Positions 35,118-47,620 are shown, counted from the first letter of the stretch. The stretch: 64,000 nucleotides of DNA from Sabellastarte sp. h YS-2021 (GCA_964017235.1 OZ024935.1:3906001-3970000); one strand, 5' to 3'. Numbers and translations: made by a program. The notes: generated from the sequence alone by a model not told the origin.

Positions 35118-36440
35118 AGCCAATATTGTCTAGTGTGTAACACAGTTGGTGTTTAATAAGAAACTTTAAAAATTAAAATTCTACTACAAGTGCTTGAGTT
35201 TAGTACTGTTAAAGCTCACCACCAGTTATATACTATTTATACCAGTTTTTTTTTTGTGATAAAATACATGTCTAGATATGCGGACATTTGGGAATGGTAA
35301 CCATTTCATGGCTAAAGCGAGCTAAATTGCATAGGTGAGAATTTACAATGGTTTGATGACTGTAATATATAGCTGTGAAATTCATACATTTATTTATGGA
35401 TGTCTTTGTGAACTTTGTAAATTAGTGAAAATATGACATTTAGTGAAACAAAGTACTTAAGTTTTAAGTAAGTATGTTTTCTATATAAAAGGTTATATCT
35501 TTCGGCAGTCATTTCTAGATCTATGTATTTTTGTATTGTTTGTGTGTAAGCAGAAACTACACAAGAAACTGTTAATAAAACAACAAAAGTTTAGGGGAAG
35601 TGATGGAAATACTAAACAATAATTTTTTTTTTTCATGGTGGTGTTAATATGGATGAAAATATTTTGACTCCTTCCTGAAAGTTCAGAAATTTCTCTTTTA
35701 TTTATTGTCTTTTTATTTATTGTCCATATAACCACTGGGTAAGTGTTGTGTGTAGTAACAATATTATTTTCTTAATCAGTTAAATAACAAAGCCAGTCCG
35801 CATGTATGAAGTTTTCAACTTTATCTCTTTATTGGAGATTTGGTTGGCTTAAGATGTTTCAAATATACCTTACATATTCTACTATCAATGGGTAAATATA
35901 TAGCTACTGGGCAATAAATTACACATTACATTATACATAATATGATATTAATGTTTAGGATGTATGCATAAGATGTGTTATTATGTGGTAATATTATTTA
36001 TATTGTACATCATATGCTAAAGGCATAAATTATGATTTTTATTTGGGATTAATTTGGCCAGGGTATTTTTTCGTTTGGAAATTTGACAAGGAGCTGAACA
36101 AACTGGCCCTTTACTAAATCGGCCCTCAGCAAGATGGCCCGTAAAGAGCCTACCCTTGACAAATTTACCCCGTAAAATCCTGATCCCTGCAAACTCTGTC
36201 CAAAATGAAAAATAAATTGTGGTAAATTGTCCATAGTTATGAAGTGCATTTGCATGTCGTACTTTCACCTGCTTATCTTTTAATAATTCCTTGGAGAAAT
36301 CGGGGGTTTATACCGAAGCTACATCCCTTAATTCAAATTTGGTGGGAACAGTCTTTATGACCATGTTATGACATGGGTGATAATGCCGAAGGTGACATGA
36401 GGCAAAGTGTGATTAATACATGTCAAACATATTTTTCTTC
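35118..36440. other. Gene 3 3' flank and spacer
   Basis: 3' UTR followed by AT-rich DNA. At about 36,090-36,180 a short patch repeats GGCC-containing phrases (ACTGGCCC, TCGGCCC, ATGGCCC) at near-regular spacing. No gene seen. Confidence 0.35.
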
Positions 36441-36840
36441 TATAGTCAATTATGTCTTTATGGAACTGATTTGGTTAGGAAATGTTTTGTTGGAGACTGA
36501 TTTTACATGGGCTAGTTTATTAAATGGCAAAATTGTCTATGATTCATTTGACTAGTTTGCCAATTTGATCATGATTCAGTTTTAATAATCTAGATGTATG
36601 CATAGATTCTGGATTGCAGTTCCCATTTTTGCATAACAATTATAGTCAATTATGTCTTTATGGAACTGATTTGGTTAGGAAATGTTTTGTTGGAGACTGA
36701 TTTTACATGGGCTAGTTTATTAAATGGCAAAATTGTCTATGATTCATTTGACTAGTTTGCCAATTTGATCATGATTCAGTTTTAATAATCTAGATGTATG
36801 CATAGATTCTGGATTGCAGTTCCCATTTTTGCATAACAAT
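36441..36840. repeat. Perfect 200-bp tandem duplication
   Basis: The 200 bp at 36,441-36,640 (starting TATAGTCAATTATGTCTTTA, ending TTTTTGCATAACAAT) recur at 36,641-36,840 with no difference I can find. They abut directly. Confidence 0.95.
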
Positions 36841-37339
36841 TAGCCACAATTTCTGAACTCTTTTAAATAGGGAATATTAAAAAGCACTGATTCAAGAACG
36901 TTGCAGACTTTAAATTAAAGTGCAAAGAGCATTTAATATTACTCATTCTGCCACTTTTGATGACAAAATAAAATTCAAAATATATACATTGAAAATGTAT
37001 AATAATGTATGTACATATCAAAGGAGTAAATAAAACTGTAAATATAAGGGTTAATAGAATGTTTTACTTTAAATAGTTTTTATGTTATATGCTACTAATC
37101 AGCAGTCAGTTATATTTGATTAATATTATAGATAGCATGAAGTAGATGCTATATATTGTCAAAATTGAAATTGGATGTCACACTTGTCCACTTGAACCTA
37201 TATCACTGTCTAGAATCTCCATTGCTAACACAATATTAGTCTATTATCATAGATCAATACTTTTGTTTTGTCTGCCTTGACCTATGACCCTTTGCAGCTC
37301 AAACATTATGTAATGTCAAAATAATGCTTCTTATAAACA
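36841..37339. other. Spacer, no gene seen
   Basis: AT-rich, with no motif recognised on either strand. Confidence 0.35.
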
Positions 37340-38210
37340 ACCTATATTTTTATACATAACACTCTCACCAACAAATTTCTCTCACTCTATACAAAAACTA
37401 AAGAACTGCCTAAACGACATTCAAAATTTCATGTTCACAAATAAATTAAAACTCAACCCTGACAAAACCGAGTTTATTCTGATAGGTTCCAAAAATAACC
37501 ATAAACAACTCCTTCCTCACTTTCCAATCAATATTCTTGGCAATCAGGTCTCACCAGCACAAAATGTCAGGAACCTCGGAATGTTCGATTCCAATTTCTC
37601 ATTCTCAGACCATGTGTCACAGGTCATAAAGTCCACTAGAGTTCACACGAGAGACCTCTATAGAATTCATCCCCTTCTATACCTTAAAACATCAGTTCTT
37701 TTAACAAATGCTTTGGTGAGCAGCAGATTGGACAGTTGCAATTCCCTGTTCTTATCACTCACCGATTCTGAGCACAAGAAATTGCACTTATTCCAAAACT
37801 CACTCTCCAGGGTTGTCATCCATCCCTCTAAATACTCTCATATTACCCCTCAACTGCAAAAACTCCATTGGCTCCCAGTCAAATATAGAGTACAATTTAA
37901 AATAGACCTCATTACATACAAAATTCTCAACCAGGGTCAACCAGTTCACCTAAGAGAATTAATTCATCCCTATACCTCTTCCAGAAATACAAGGCGAAGC
38001 ACCCCCAAACTCAAGTTCCTTCATACCCCCATTTTCGACTGTAAAGTTCATAAATCAATCAAACACTTTTCTAATTCTTTCAGTCACTATGCCCCAGTTC
38101 TTTGGAACCCTTTGCCCTTCTAAATAAGTAATAGCCCCTCTGTTGCATCTTTCAGGAAACACCTCAAAACCAACCTCTTCAAATGTGTTCCCATATGTCA
38201 TTTTTCAATG
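37340..38210 (+). mobile_element. CR1/L2/Rex1-type LINE, C-terminal half
   Basis: An open frame of 230 codons (37,431-38,123) has LKLNPDKTEFILIGSKNNHK, VRNLGMFDSNFSFSDHV, LHLFQNSLSRVVIHPSKYSH, LQKLHWLPVKYRVQFKIDLI and HYAPVLWNPLP. These are the post-YADD thumb and C-terminal region of Jockey-superfamily ORF2. The frame stops just before the usual terminal SFRKxLKTxLF block, which is readable in another frame at about 38,150. It is a different subfamily from the LINEs at 18-22 kb (different linker and 3' UTR). The RT catalytic part is missing. Confidence 0.8.
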
Positions 38211-38399
38211 TGCAAGACAGTGTTAAATCGGAGTTTTTAAAAATAGAAACAGGCTGTAAATAATATGATCCCCTTGCTCAATACCTATTTATTTTAGGTG
38301 ATCAAATTCTATCATATATGATAAATATAGAAAGATTATAATAACATTAAGGATATATGGTTAAGTTGACATTAATTCAAGATCACTCAACTGCAGGTA

Positions 38400-39931
38400 A
38401 TACAACCCCTTTTTTAGAATGGAACTCAGGATTGTTTGCAGGCAGCCCTTTATACACTTGAACTATTTGGCTCCTTTTCTGGGTCTGAAAATGAATACCA
38501 GCAAGACCAAGGTAATTTGAATTAGAAGGAAAAACATACAGTAGAAAAACTAAAGGTCAATAGCAGGTTACAATGATGTAAAGATAGCTTCAAACTTTTA
38601 GTGACTCAATTCTTCATTGACCTTGAGTTAATTCCTAGCTTAATTACAACAATTCAATAGGTGATGCTTGTAAATTGTTAAATGTTTATAAAAAAGAAAT
38701 CTTACACCTATTGGAAAAATTACTATCGCAATAAGCTTTTTCTTATCTAAGTTCAATCATCTTTTCATATGTTTGCCATGACAAGGTGACAGCCTTGTCA
38801 AACAGATCACTTCTGTGCTTTTCCATTATCTTTGGGAGGGTAAAACTGACAAAATAAAGTGTTCCTATGTGACCTTAGATTACTGTAATGGCGGTCTCCA
38901 AATGATTGACCTTTTGTTCTCGAATTTAGTCTGCTAAATTAACGTGGGTAGCCAAATTACTGAAAGGGGGGCCTTCTTCCTGGCAGTTGCTTTTTTAATA
39001 TAACATATCACCAATTTTTAAATAAGCAAATTTGGATATGACTTGTGCAAGTATATTCTAAAACCTATCAAGAATAATTTTTGGAGAGATGTATTGCAAG
39101 CCTAGGAGGGTGTGTGTGTGAAAATATATCTATTGAAACAATTGAACAAGTCTTATCATCTCCAATTTGGTACAATCCTTGAATTTCAGCAGCAACCCTG
39201 TATTTTCAGACGTGGAATTGAATCCATAGGAGATGTTGTAGACAGTAACGACATTCCAATAAATGAAATTGAACTAAAAATCAATTCAACCTTCCCAATG
39301 TTAATTTTATGGAAATGACAAAACTAAAATTGCTTCTTAAGAAATGTATTTTAAAATTCAACATCACACTGCATAATTTCAGGAGACCAAATATGCGAAG
39401 AGAGATGTAGATTGTTATAAGTCACATTAAAACTAGGAATATCTACAAGCTTATAGATACCAGATACCCAGACATTGGAATTAAGCTTAAATGGAATGAA
39501 GATTTGAATTTATTAGTACAGCCAAACGATTGGATAAAAATCGATAAAATATTACTTCAAAATGGAAATGACAATTGTCTGAAAAAGTTTCAATATTGTA
39601 TAGTATGCAGAATTCTAGGTATATGTAAATTAGTAGATTGTATGAACAAAAGTCCTTCCCCCCCAACTGTCTGTTCTGTGATAATACCTCGAAAAGGCTA
39701 ATTTATTTATTTTGTTAATGTCCTAAAGTAGTAAATTTTTTAGACTGAGGTTGAAGATTGGATTACAAATTAAACAACCTTTCTTCTTAATTTTATCCCT
39801 TTTGAAATTATGCTCGGATACCTAAAAGATGAAAATGTCCTTGCAATCAATGTTATTATTATAGGAACCATATACAGTAAGAATTTGTCACTATTCAAGG
39901 ATATCTTCAGAACATAATTATTGTTTACTAT
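38400..39931 (+). mobile_element. L1/Tx1-type LINE, RT end and C-terminal fragment
   Basis: Plus-strand pieces in order. A block resembling LQAALYTLELFGSFSGLKMN lies near 38,435-38,495 and is the counterpart of LLAALNTIEIFGTLSGLKIN in the 60.4-kb copy. A thumb region lies near 38,690-38,880. YHLQFGTILEFQQQPCIFRR lies at 39,150-39,205 and the C-terminal FQYCIVCRILGICKLVDCMN near 39,590-39,650. The Cys-x2-Cys/His-type end is frameshifted at about 39,660-39,745. Many frame breaks show it is old. It is truncated on its 3' side by the SINE. Confidence 0.65.
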
Positions 39932-40257
39932 CTGCCACTGTGGCCTAGCGGGTAACACACTTGTCTAGGAACTCAGAGGACGTGGGTTCAATCCCAGGTA
40001 CAGGCAGATACATAGTGGCTCGGATGACCACTTAAAATGGCGGTCCTCTGTCATTGGGTCCTATCCCCAGTGGCAGGTTAAAGAACCTCAAGGACGTTGA
40101 TAAATGGTCATCCTTGAGCCTCTATCTTCCAGTTAGGGGAATGTCAGTTACTTGTGAGTTGGGGCTGTACCTGTACAGTTCGATTGGTTAAATAGCGCTT
40201 TGAGTCCTGTAGTATATGGAGATATTGCGCTGAGTATAAATACACAATACAATACAA
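39932..40257 (+). mobile_element. tRNA-derived SINE
   Basis: The head has an RNA polymerase III A box (TGGCCTAGCGGG, 39,941-39,952) and B box (GGTTCAATCCC, near 39,989). A non-tRNA body follows (AGGTTAAAGAACCTCAAGGA), then an end with AAATAGCGCTTTGAGTCC and ATTGCGCTGAGTATAAATA and an ACAAT-repeat tail. The GCGCTTTGAG end resembles the 3' tails of the L2/CR1-like LINEs here, which would supply its reverse transcription. A probable target duplication, TTTACT, is on both sides (about 39,925 and 40,258). Confidence 0.85.
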
Positions 40258-40780
40258 TTTACTGCAACTTTTTTGTTATGAAAATATGCTACCCTGTTAA
40301 TACATTAATACAACTGTTGTATAGGTATAGTTTATATAAATATGAAAGTAACTCCTTCTGATATGACCTTTATTGTAACTGTACATACAAAATGTGTAAA
40401 TTGACCCTGGGTCACTTTTTTGCCAGGGTGAGTATACCCCAAGGATGTGTAATGGCACTGATTTTTTTCATTTTGTTCCATTAAAGTAAACATATCATGA
40501 AAAAGACATTTAAAAATCTGTTATCTGCTAGAAAGGCTATCTACTAAAATATGAAACACATCAAGCCACGAATGTACCTTGATAAGTTAAATATGTAGCT
40601 CATGAGACCAGCACAGAACTGTGCGAACCATAAATGAGAAAGATGATAATATTTAATTTTAAAATATTAAGTGCAGCTTTGACTATTTCCCTAACACCAT
40701 ACTTTCTAGGTATATTATCAGATTGCTATAAAATACAGAACTCTTATTCTTAAACGTTCCATTGTCATTCCTTGTTGTTT
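40258..40780. other. Downstream flank of the cysteine-rich gene, including its probable 3' UTR
   Basis: On the minus strand, sequence after the stop at 40,781 runs through AT-rich DNA with an ATTAAA at 40,657-40,652, a possible polyadenylation signal. Nothing else was recognised. Confidence 0.35.
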
Positions 40781-43700
40781 CTACCGCTGACTTCCTGGAC
40801 AGATCAGGGGGTAGAGCACTTTTCCGCATGTCCTGTTGAAACAAAAACAAAATGACTTGTAACATAATTACAGCATTGATAGAACAATGATTAATTTTGT
40901 GACAGAGTTACCATCATAGACAGTATTTTTTATTTTTTTCAAATTGAAATGTTTATTTTTTGCAATCTACATTGTGTAGTCCAACAAATAAAATATAGTG
41001 TGTCTTCTTTAAGATAAGCCTAAAATAGGTCACCTTAAGGTAAGTAGATTTTCACCTTTGGCTTTTGAGGTATCTAATCCCTAATGATATTCCAAAGTTT
41101 TATATTTTCTTGGTACACCTATAGACAAATTTGAAAGGTGTCAATATTTCCAAATAAAAAACAGAGTGAGGAAACTTTAATGGCTCATTTATGTAAATTA
41201 CAATCAAAATATTTTGTTCAAACGTTACATTAAAGACTTAGAATAGAGCTTTCATTTGCAGTTTATACGGTAATCTCAAAATATCACTCCAATCAGACTT
41301 TTCTGAAAATGGTTATAACAGGAAATTTTCGAATGAGATTTTCAAAAAAGATGCATCACAAATAAAAATGACAAAATTATATAAGTGAACAGTGCAAGTA
41401 TTATATTTTTAATTTTTTATGAGTTTATGATTTTTTTCCTACCAATTCTTGTTACACATAAAAACACTAAAAATATGAAAATGCCTTGTGAAAATAAACA
41501 GTATAAGCAATATACAAACAGTATGATGAAGGTGCAATATAACTGAAGGTTCAGTTGTGAAAGCTACACCACCGGGCTACATTTTCATTCTAAATTGCCA
41601 ATTTTGATTCCCTTGTCAAAGAGGAAGCTATAGATTTTTTCCCTGATGTTTGTACTGTCAAATTCTGAGGTTCCAAGAGAAAGTCACAGTTATATCTTGG
41701 AGTTTCATTATCGATGTACAAAGTGGGTAATGATCCATACAGAAGCATTGATTTTTTCTTTGTAAATATTTGGATTATATGGCATCTAAGAAACTGTGAG
41801 ACATATTTACTTTATACTTGGTGTAGACATTGGTTGGGGTGTACTTGTGCAACCTTGATTTGACCTTTGACCATGTCAAAGTAACCCCAACATTTAAAAC
41901 ATTGTCTGGGCCATAACTCAGAAACTGTAAGGTGTAAGTTGATACCCTGTAGGGATATTGGTTGTGGTTACAGGTGTAGACCGACACGGTGTGACCTTGA
42001 TTTCAACTTGCCATAGTGACCCTGACCTTTAAAATCTTGTTTTGCCTATATCTCGAAAAATGTAAGATGTAGGAAGTTGATACTAGGTTGGGAAATAGGT
42101 TGATCGGATATAGGTGTGTAATGTCATGGTGTGTCATTGACTTGACATTTGACCTTGCTGTAGTGACTATGACCTTTAAAATCTTGTCTGGGCTGTATTT
42201 CATAAAAGGGGTGTAGCTGTACAATATCATGGTGTCACTTTCATTTGACCTTTGATTTATTGTAGTGACCTTGACTTAAAATATCTATAGTCCTGGTTAT
42301 ATCTATGAAACTGTGAGGTGTAGGAAGTTGTTAGTTGGTTGGTGTTTTTGTTGGAGGGTGTGGGTGTGCACTGTCATGGTGTGACATTGGTATAGCACTT
42401 CACCTGGGCTCTGCAAGAATGTTTTTTATTGCCACCTTTGACACACATTTCTTCTGTTACTAAGCCATATGATTTGGTTGCTCTTCTACAGATCTCTCGT
42501 ATTTTTTGTCACAAGACTTTCATAAAATCTGTGCTTCCAGCAAGGAAGCTTCATTTTCAGTGTGCACTACTCCTGTTTTTGATTGACTCTGCAGTTAATA
42601 AATTTACAACTTTATGAGTTTTATTATACAAATTAATGCCAACATTTTTATTTGTTTTTGTTATGATATGTTTTCTTTTTCTTAAGTGTTTTTTTAATTT
42701 CTCCTACACCTTTACGTAACTTTCTCTGTTGTTTCTGAAATGCTCTTCTTGTTTGTACCTTTTTAACTCTTCTATATATCATGTCAACAGTTATGTGCCC
42801 AGGCTGTGGAGCACCGACACATCTGATGCTGTTTCAAAATTGGCAACTCTCTGTGCCCCTTTTGTGATGTTTCATGGATGTTAAAAAATGACATTTTGTC
42901 ATTACTAGCAATAAGTTGAAAAAAATACAAGTAACATGGGTAATTTTTACAAGGGACTGGTTTCTTGGTCTTGTTTCAAGGGACATGTCTGAAAACCTCC
43001 TTTTTTGAGACCCGTTTTACTAAAATACAGTAATGGCCTTTGGTAAGGTCACCTGAAAATCTATTTACTAAAATTCTTTTGTGGCCTTACCCAAGTAAAC
43101 CTTTAAATAAGAAACCTTAAAGGGGTGCAATCAAAAATGTTATTTCGTGCCCAAGCCGCTGTTGGGTTACCCTAGAGACATGGATGAGTTCGTAGCCATA
43201 CTGCGTGCACACAGAGAATATATGTGCATGCTAATTTTCAGGGTCTCTACAACAATTTTATTGTTATAAAATGGCATGTATAGCTTAAGTGTCTGTTACA
43301 AATTAGTCTATTGTTTCTCTGTAACCAGGATGTACATGCACGTGTGATGGGATGTAAGAGAGACTTAAGGTATTTCTTGTTATAAAGGAGATTAAATGAA
43401 TACAGGCCACTGAGCTTGTTATGTAGCTGGTCCATCTTTCAATGCCCTGAATCTACTTCAAACTCTGTTTCCCTTGTCATGTTATACCCCCTAAATTGAG
43501 AAAAATTCCATGTTTTCTTCATCTTGTGATCTGTCCTCACACTCCCAATTCTATTTTTAACGCTTTAGCAAAAAATGGCCGCTCATCCTCACAATTGAGA
43601 GTGACATTGTCATATGGAGTCAGAATGTTTAGTGCATTATAAACTGGAAACACAATATACCATAATTTCGATAATAAAATGTCCTTTTGCTAATTATGCC

Positions 43701-44485
43701 CCTCACATATTTAACAGGTAGTGTCCTTGAATGCACCCTTGCCTACACGTAATTTTGAAAATAATTCTGTATTTTCTTTCTGCAGTAAATAACAAAAATT
43801 GAAAAAGTTTCACTGGGTTGTGTGCATGTCTTATCTCTCTCACCGCCATCTTGCCCTTTGTATGTTGTCATCTGTGATGTCATCCTTTTGTGTACCGTAA
43901 GTACCGTATATTTCTCTCCTAATGACCCCTACTCCTCAACCATTCTTGTCTTTTCGATGTTGTACTCGCTGCCCCCCCCCCCCTTTTAATCACCCTTTTA
44001 CTGATTTTCACTTGGTGACCCATCTCCACATCTCCATGAAAAAAATGGAACAACAGTCTAGAGACTCAATCTGGATCCACATAAGAATCAGGAGGATTGG
44101 GCCATGAATGGACCCCAGTTTGTGTGTAAATATAACCCAGATCTAATGTATAGTTTTGGAGTTATGCTCACAAACCCACTGCACTGGGTTGAACCAACAT
44201 GCAGAGCTCAGAGCCTGGGATTGGATGCCAAACTTACTTACTACTACTGAGATCTGCCCAAAATAATGACAGTGAAATAAAGTGCAAAAGGCCCTTGCAA
44301 GTTACTCACTCTTCAATGGTGGCTTTCAGCTCGTTGCAGCAGTGGGTAGCACAGGTATCATTCGGGTCACAGTTGTAACAGAGGTTACAGTTCTCTATGT
44401 AAACAATGTCTCCGCAGGCCAAAGGCAGTAACAGGGACACAAGCCCAGTTATCATAATAAGGGAAGGAAGAGTCACAAGTTTCAT
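40781..44485 (-). CDS. Small secreted cysteine-rich peptide gene (two coding exons)
   Basis: Coding exon 1 is 44,485-44,310: ATG, then MKLVTLPSLIMITGLVSLLL, a typical signal peptide ending near LACGD. The mature part has YIENCNLCYNCDPNDTC and ATHCCNELKATIE. It ends at a GTGAGT donor (44,309-44,304) after two bases of a codon. Coding exon 2 is 40,832-40,781: after a pyrimidine-rich acceptor ending CAACAG, the phase gives TCGKVLYPLICPGSQR and a stop. The predicted mature peptide is about 50 residues with eight cysteines spaced C-x2-C-x2-C-x5-C-x3-CC-x10-C-x8-C, suggesting four disulfides and export from the cell. Role unknown: an antimicrobial, toxin-like or signalling peptide is possible but unproven. 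The 3.5-kb intron contains a pearl-like element. An intron-free reading would stop after the donor (KATIEE), leaving six cysteines. Confidence 0.5.
41770..42831 (+). mobile_element. Helentron-associated (pearl-like) element, degenerate copy
   Basis: About four diverged units of the ~145-bp array are readable: CATAACTCAGAAACTGTAAG, TATATCTCGAAAAATGTAAG, GTGTAGGAAGTTGATACTAG, TTTGACCTTGCTGTAGTGAC. They are followed by a unique AT-rich part and an end resembling that of the 56- and 58-kb copies: GGCTGTGGAGCACC (42,802-42,815), then ACATCTGATGCTG. The palindromic start was not found, so the left end is lost or decayed. It lies within the intron of the cysteine-rich gene. Confidence 0.6.
42832..44309. 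other. Rest of the cysteine-rich gene intron
   Basis: No coding exon recognised. It contains a poly-C run at about 43,972-43,984 and a short interspersed repeat at about 44,100-44,160 (GACCCCAGTTTGTGTGTAAA, TATAACCCAG) matching those near 2.98 and 16.2 kb. Confidence 0.35.
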
Positions 44486-44504
44486 CTTTTCCAAACAAAG
44501 ATAT
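44486..44504 (-). other. 5' UTR part of the first coding exon
   Basis: A TTGGCAG acceptor-like site (44,511-44,505) lies just before the ATG at 44,485, implying an upstream non-coding exon. The intervening sequence has no ATG. Confidence 0.4.
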
Positions 44505-44510
44505 CTGCCA

Positions 44511-47509
44511 ACAAATGTATTGTTTATAAATGTATATATTAGTTTGTTTTAATGAAACAAAAACCCTACAAAATTGTGGATGACTTAGCCAATATTTTAT
44601 GCTTTATGTTTAATACTTGTATGTGTCACAATAATAAAGTAAATATTATATCTATTCCACTAGGGATAGGTTAAAGGTTAAAGTATTGGCTACTGGCTGG
44701 CTTATTAAGTTGGCAAATACCTCAAATGAACACAGAAATGAAGTAAACAATTATTTAAAAAATTATCCTCTCTGGGTTGCTGATATAAAAATTATGGTTG
44801 CATGAAAACGGTTTTTATTTAAAGAAATCTGTGTTGATTTAAAGAATAAAATGAAATGAGTCGATTTTGAGGTTGGGATAACATATCATCCAAACCGTAG
44901 AATAAATATTCTAACATGACAAGGCAGTCTCCAGTAATCTTATTGGCTGAAACCTATGGTCTAAATTGTCACAAACTTTGGCTGTTCCGTCATATACCCT
45001 CTATTAAATGAGCAGCCATTTTGTTTTAGCCCATATGGCCATTAAAGAGCAAAATGTTTCACAGATACAAGTACAAAAGAGTAGCAGAACCAAGGTGAAA
45101 AGTTTTGTAGTCTTAGTATCTTGATTAATCAAGCCTGAAATTCAAGATAATTATCTTAATTTGTTGAGATACTAAGTTGATAATAAGAAACAAATTAACC
45201 TTGGCCCTTTTGTAATGTAAGATAAGGGATTTAGTGTAAAACTACATGATCTATATAAATTTAGACTATGAAATGGAGGCTTAGATCACGAAAGTAGATA
45301 TAATTAGTTTGTAGGATTAAAACAGCAATGGAACTGTCAACCTTATCTTCAAGAAGTCACTCTGAAATGTAGCAAACATCAAAGTTGACAAATGCATAAG
45401 GAAATGATATTTTAAACATGTTCAAATATGGAATTTTTTTTGACAACTTGTGATTTGAATATTAATCTCAAGTTAAAAATTGAAGTTTTTATGTGCACTA
45501 GTGCCTCTATATCTATCGCATCCCTTTTCGCATTCTTTCTTTAAATACGGACTTCTTTTACTTATTATTCATACAAAATAGTGGTTAATAAAAGTAAAAC
45601 ATCCCTCATTAGACAAGAGATAATAACAGCTGTAAAATATATATCAGCCATGAAAGGTAATATTATACTTATTCTGCACAGTCGTATTATATTATCATCT
45701 TCATATTTTTTATGACTTTTGTAGATATTTGGTAATTTTATTTCTAGTTTATTTTTATTTAGTGAAGTTGGGTTTATTCTATAAAAAACATTGTCTAACT
45801 TCAGCAGCAATATTTTCTTGTTTCCCATTAAAAAAAAGCAATCTACTCATCACCACCATAATTTGGCATAATTTGTCACGTGTGCTTGTTTTGTGTATGT
45901 TAATGGAATGACCTATTTAATAAATATGGAGTTTTTCCTCAAGCAGGGAAAAGTTGCGGAAACAGAAAATTGACTAAAATCGCCTAATATACTTATTCTA
46001 GTATGACACACTTGCGTCAGGGAATCCGATTGGCCGAGAGTCATTGAAAAAACCTTTCCTTTCTCAGTGATATGTAATAGGGAGATTTTTTTTTCTCCGC
46101 GGGTGTTGCCACACCATATCTTAATTTTAAGAAATCTTGCATCAAGTTTCCAGTTAAAATTATCGGCAAACGAGCATTTACCACACAGTAATGAACATTG
46201 TGATGCTTATCTGCTTAAAATTTACCAGATATTGAGAAATTTACCGGGCCTGCAGCATAGCCTTTTATCTCATAGGGTTATGTAGTCGGAGGTTTTTTTC
46301 CCTGATTTTCCGTGATTATATTACTGTTCAATATCTTACTGGTCAAATATCTTACACATTGTTTAAGCATTCAACTTCAATAAACCATACACAGTCTTTC
46401 TACAGACAATAAAGAACAATTTGGTGATTGTATTGTTGAAATGAAGAAATAATTAAGTAGTGAGAGTTTAACATAGCCTAGAGACGAGTATTCTACATAT
46501 AATAAGAAACAATATCTTGTGTTAAAGTAAATTGGCGATATTTGGTCGATTTTTGGGCAATTTCTAGGCGATATTTGGGCGATTTGCAGAATCTACATAG
46601 GGAAATTCCCGAAATCAATCCGTGTAGGTCCATCATCACTCTGGCTACTATTGTTTTCACTTTATTCTATATTTCTATTGTCTATGTCTCTTGTCGATCG
46701 TTTTTCCATATTCTGTTTTGTGCTAGTTAAGGGAGTGGTGGAGGGTGGGGGAGGACACAGGGAATCCTCTCGGGAAATCCTTTTAGTAGAACATTTCAAA
46801 TATTTTCACCTAGATGCATTTCTGTGATACATTCATTATTGAAAAAAAAAATTGCTGTGCTAAATATAAGTCCCCAAAGTGACCACATAAGATTAAAAAA
46901 AGCAACATAATCTAGATAATAACAGCTTATAAGAACAAAAGTATCAAAATTGTTTGTTTAATTTGGCACGTGTTTAATCTTAGCACAAAAATAAACATTA
47001 AAATCATGTCACAACAATAATGGTCTTCGAGCTGTATTTTAAGTCTTAATACTCCAATTTCAGATTTATGTTACAATTTAGTCTAATAGGTTTATCAGTC
47101 TAATATTTTTAATGTTCATCTTTATACAGTTCAGTTCTGTACATAGATTTATTTTTATAAAAGCCATAGTGTCCTCCCCAGCCCTCCTAAAACAAAATAA
47201 AGTTCATAACAATCACCTAAAATCCTATACCACAGACTAAACTAACTTTGTCCTTAAGATTTGTAAAATTTCGAAGACAGACAAGAAGTAGCTTTTATTT
47301 TGTTCTTTTTAATTTTATTATAAAGAGCTTCTAAGAGAAGTGGGTGAATTTTGATATGGAAATCAATAAGAAATATAGTAATTTATAGCTGTGATAGATG
47401 TTTATAATAGAGCAAACAGTAACATTAAAAAGTATAAACATACTTTTTTACTAAATAGATTAATAATGAAAATAATAATTATATAGAAAAACAATTCGAA
47501 GATACTGAC
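44511..47509. other. Candidate first intron of the cysteine-rich gene; otherwise non-coding
   Basis: AT-rich. At 45,115-45,175 an imperfect hairpin (CTTAGTATCT facing AGATACTAAG) encloses the palindrome AAGATAATTATCTT. Around 46,533-46,582 GGCGATATTTGG and GGCAATTTCTA phrases repeat about four times. G-rich GGGTGGGGGAGG is at about 46,744. No gene was recognised. Confidence 0.3.
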
Positions 47510-47620
47510 CTGTTGACTTATTCCTCCTTGATCCTGTCTGAGAAAGACAAATAGACAGGGTTGTTTACATCAAGGCACCATAAAGCCACGTGACCTACAA
47601 GCTCCATAAAGATTAGAATT
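47510..47620 (-). other. Possible 5' UTR exon of the cysteine-rich gene
   Basis: A strong donor-like site CAACAG|GTCAGT (exon ends at 47,510) lies upstream on the same strand as an acceptor directly before the coding exon. No ATG-initiated frame is needed here. The 5' boundary is a guess; no TATA box was found. Confidence 0.25.

Noticed and set aside
39932-40010. Functional tRNA gene
   Set aside because: A and B boxes are present, but the acceptor and anticodon stems pair poorly and the sequence continues into a SINE body and tail.
40683-40865. 60-codon minus frame in a different phase over the second coding exon of the cysteine-rich gene
   Set aside because: The donor phase of exon 1 selects the other frame, which adds two cysteines and stops; this longer frame is AT-rich 3' UTR readthrough.
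42003-42230. 75-codon minus frame with repeated ILKV.VT phrases
   Set aside because: Translation of the tandem-repeat units, not a gene.
43972-43984. Poly-C run as a regulatory site
   Set aside because: Simple homopolymer with no conserved context.
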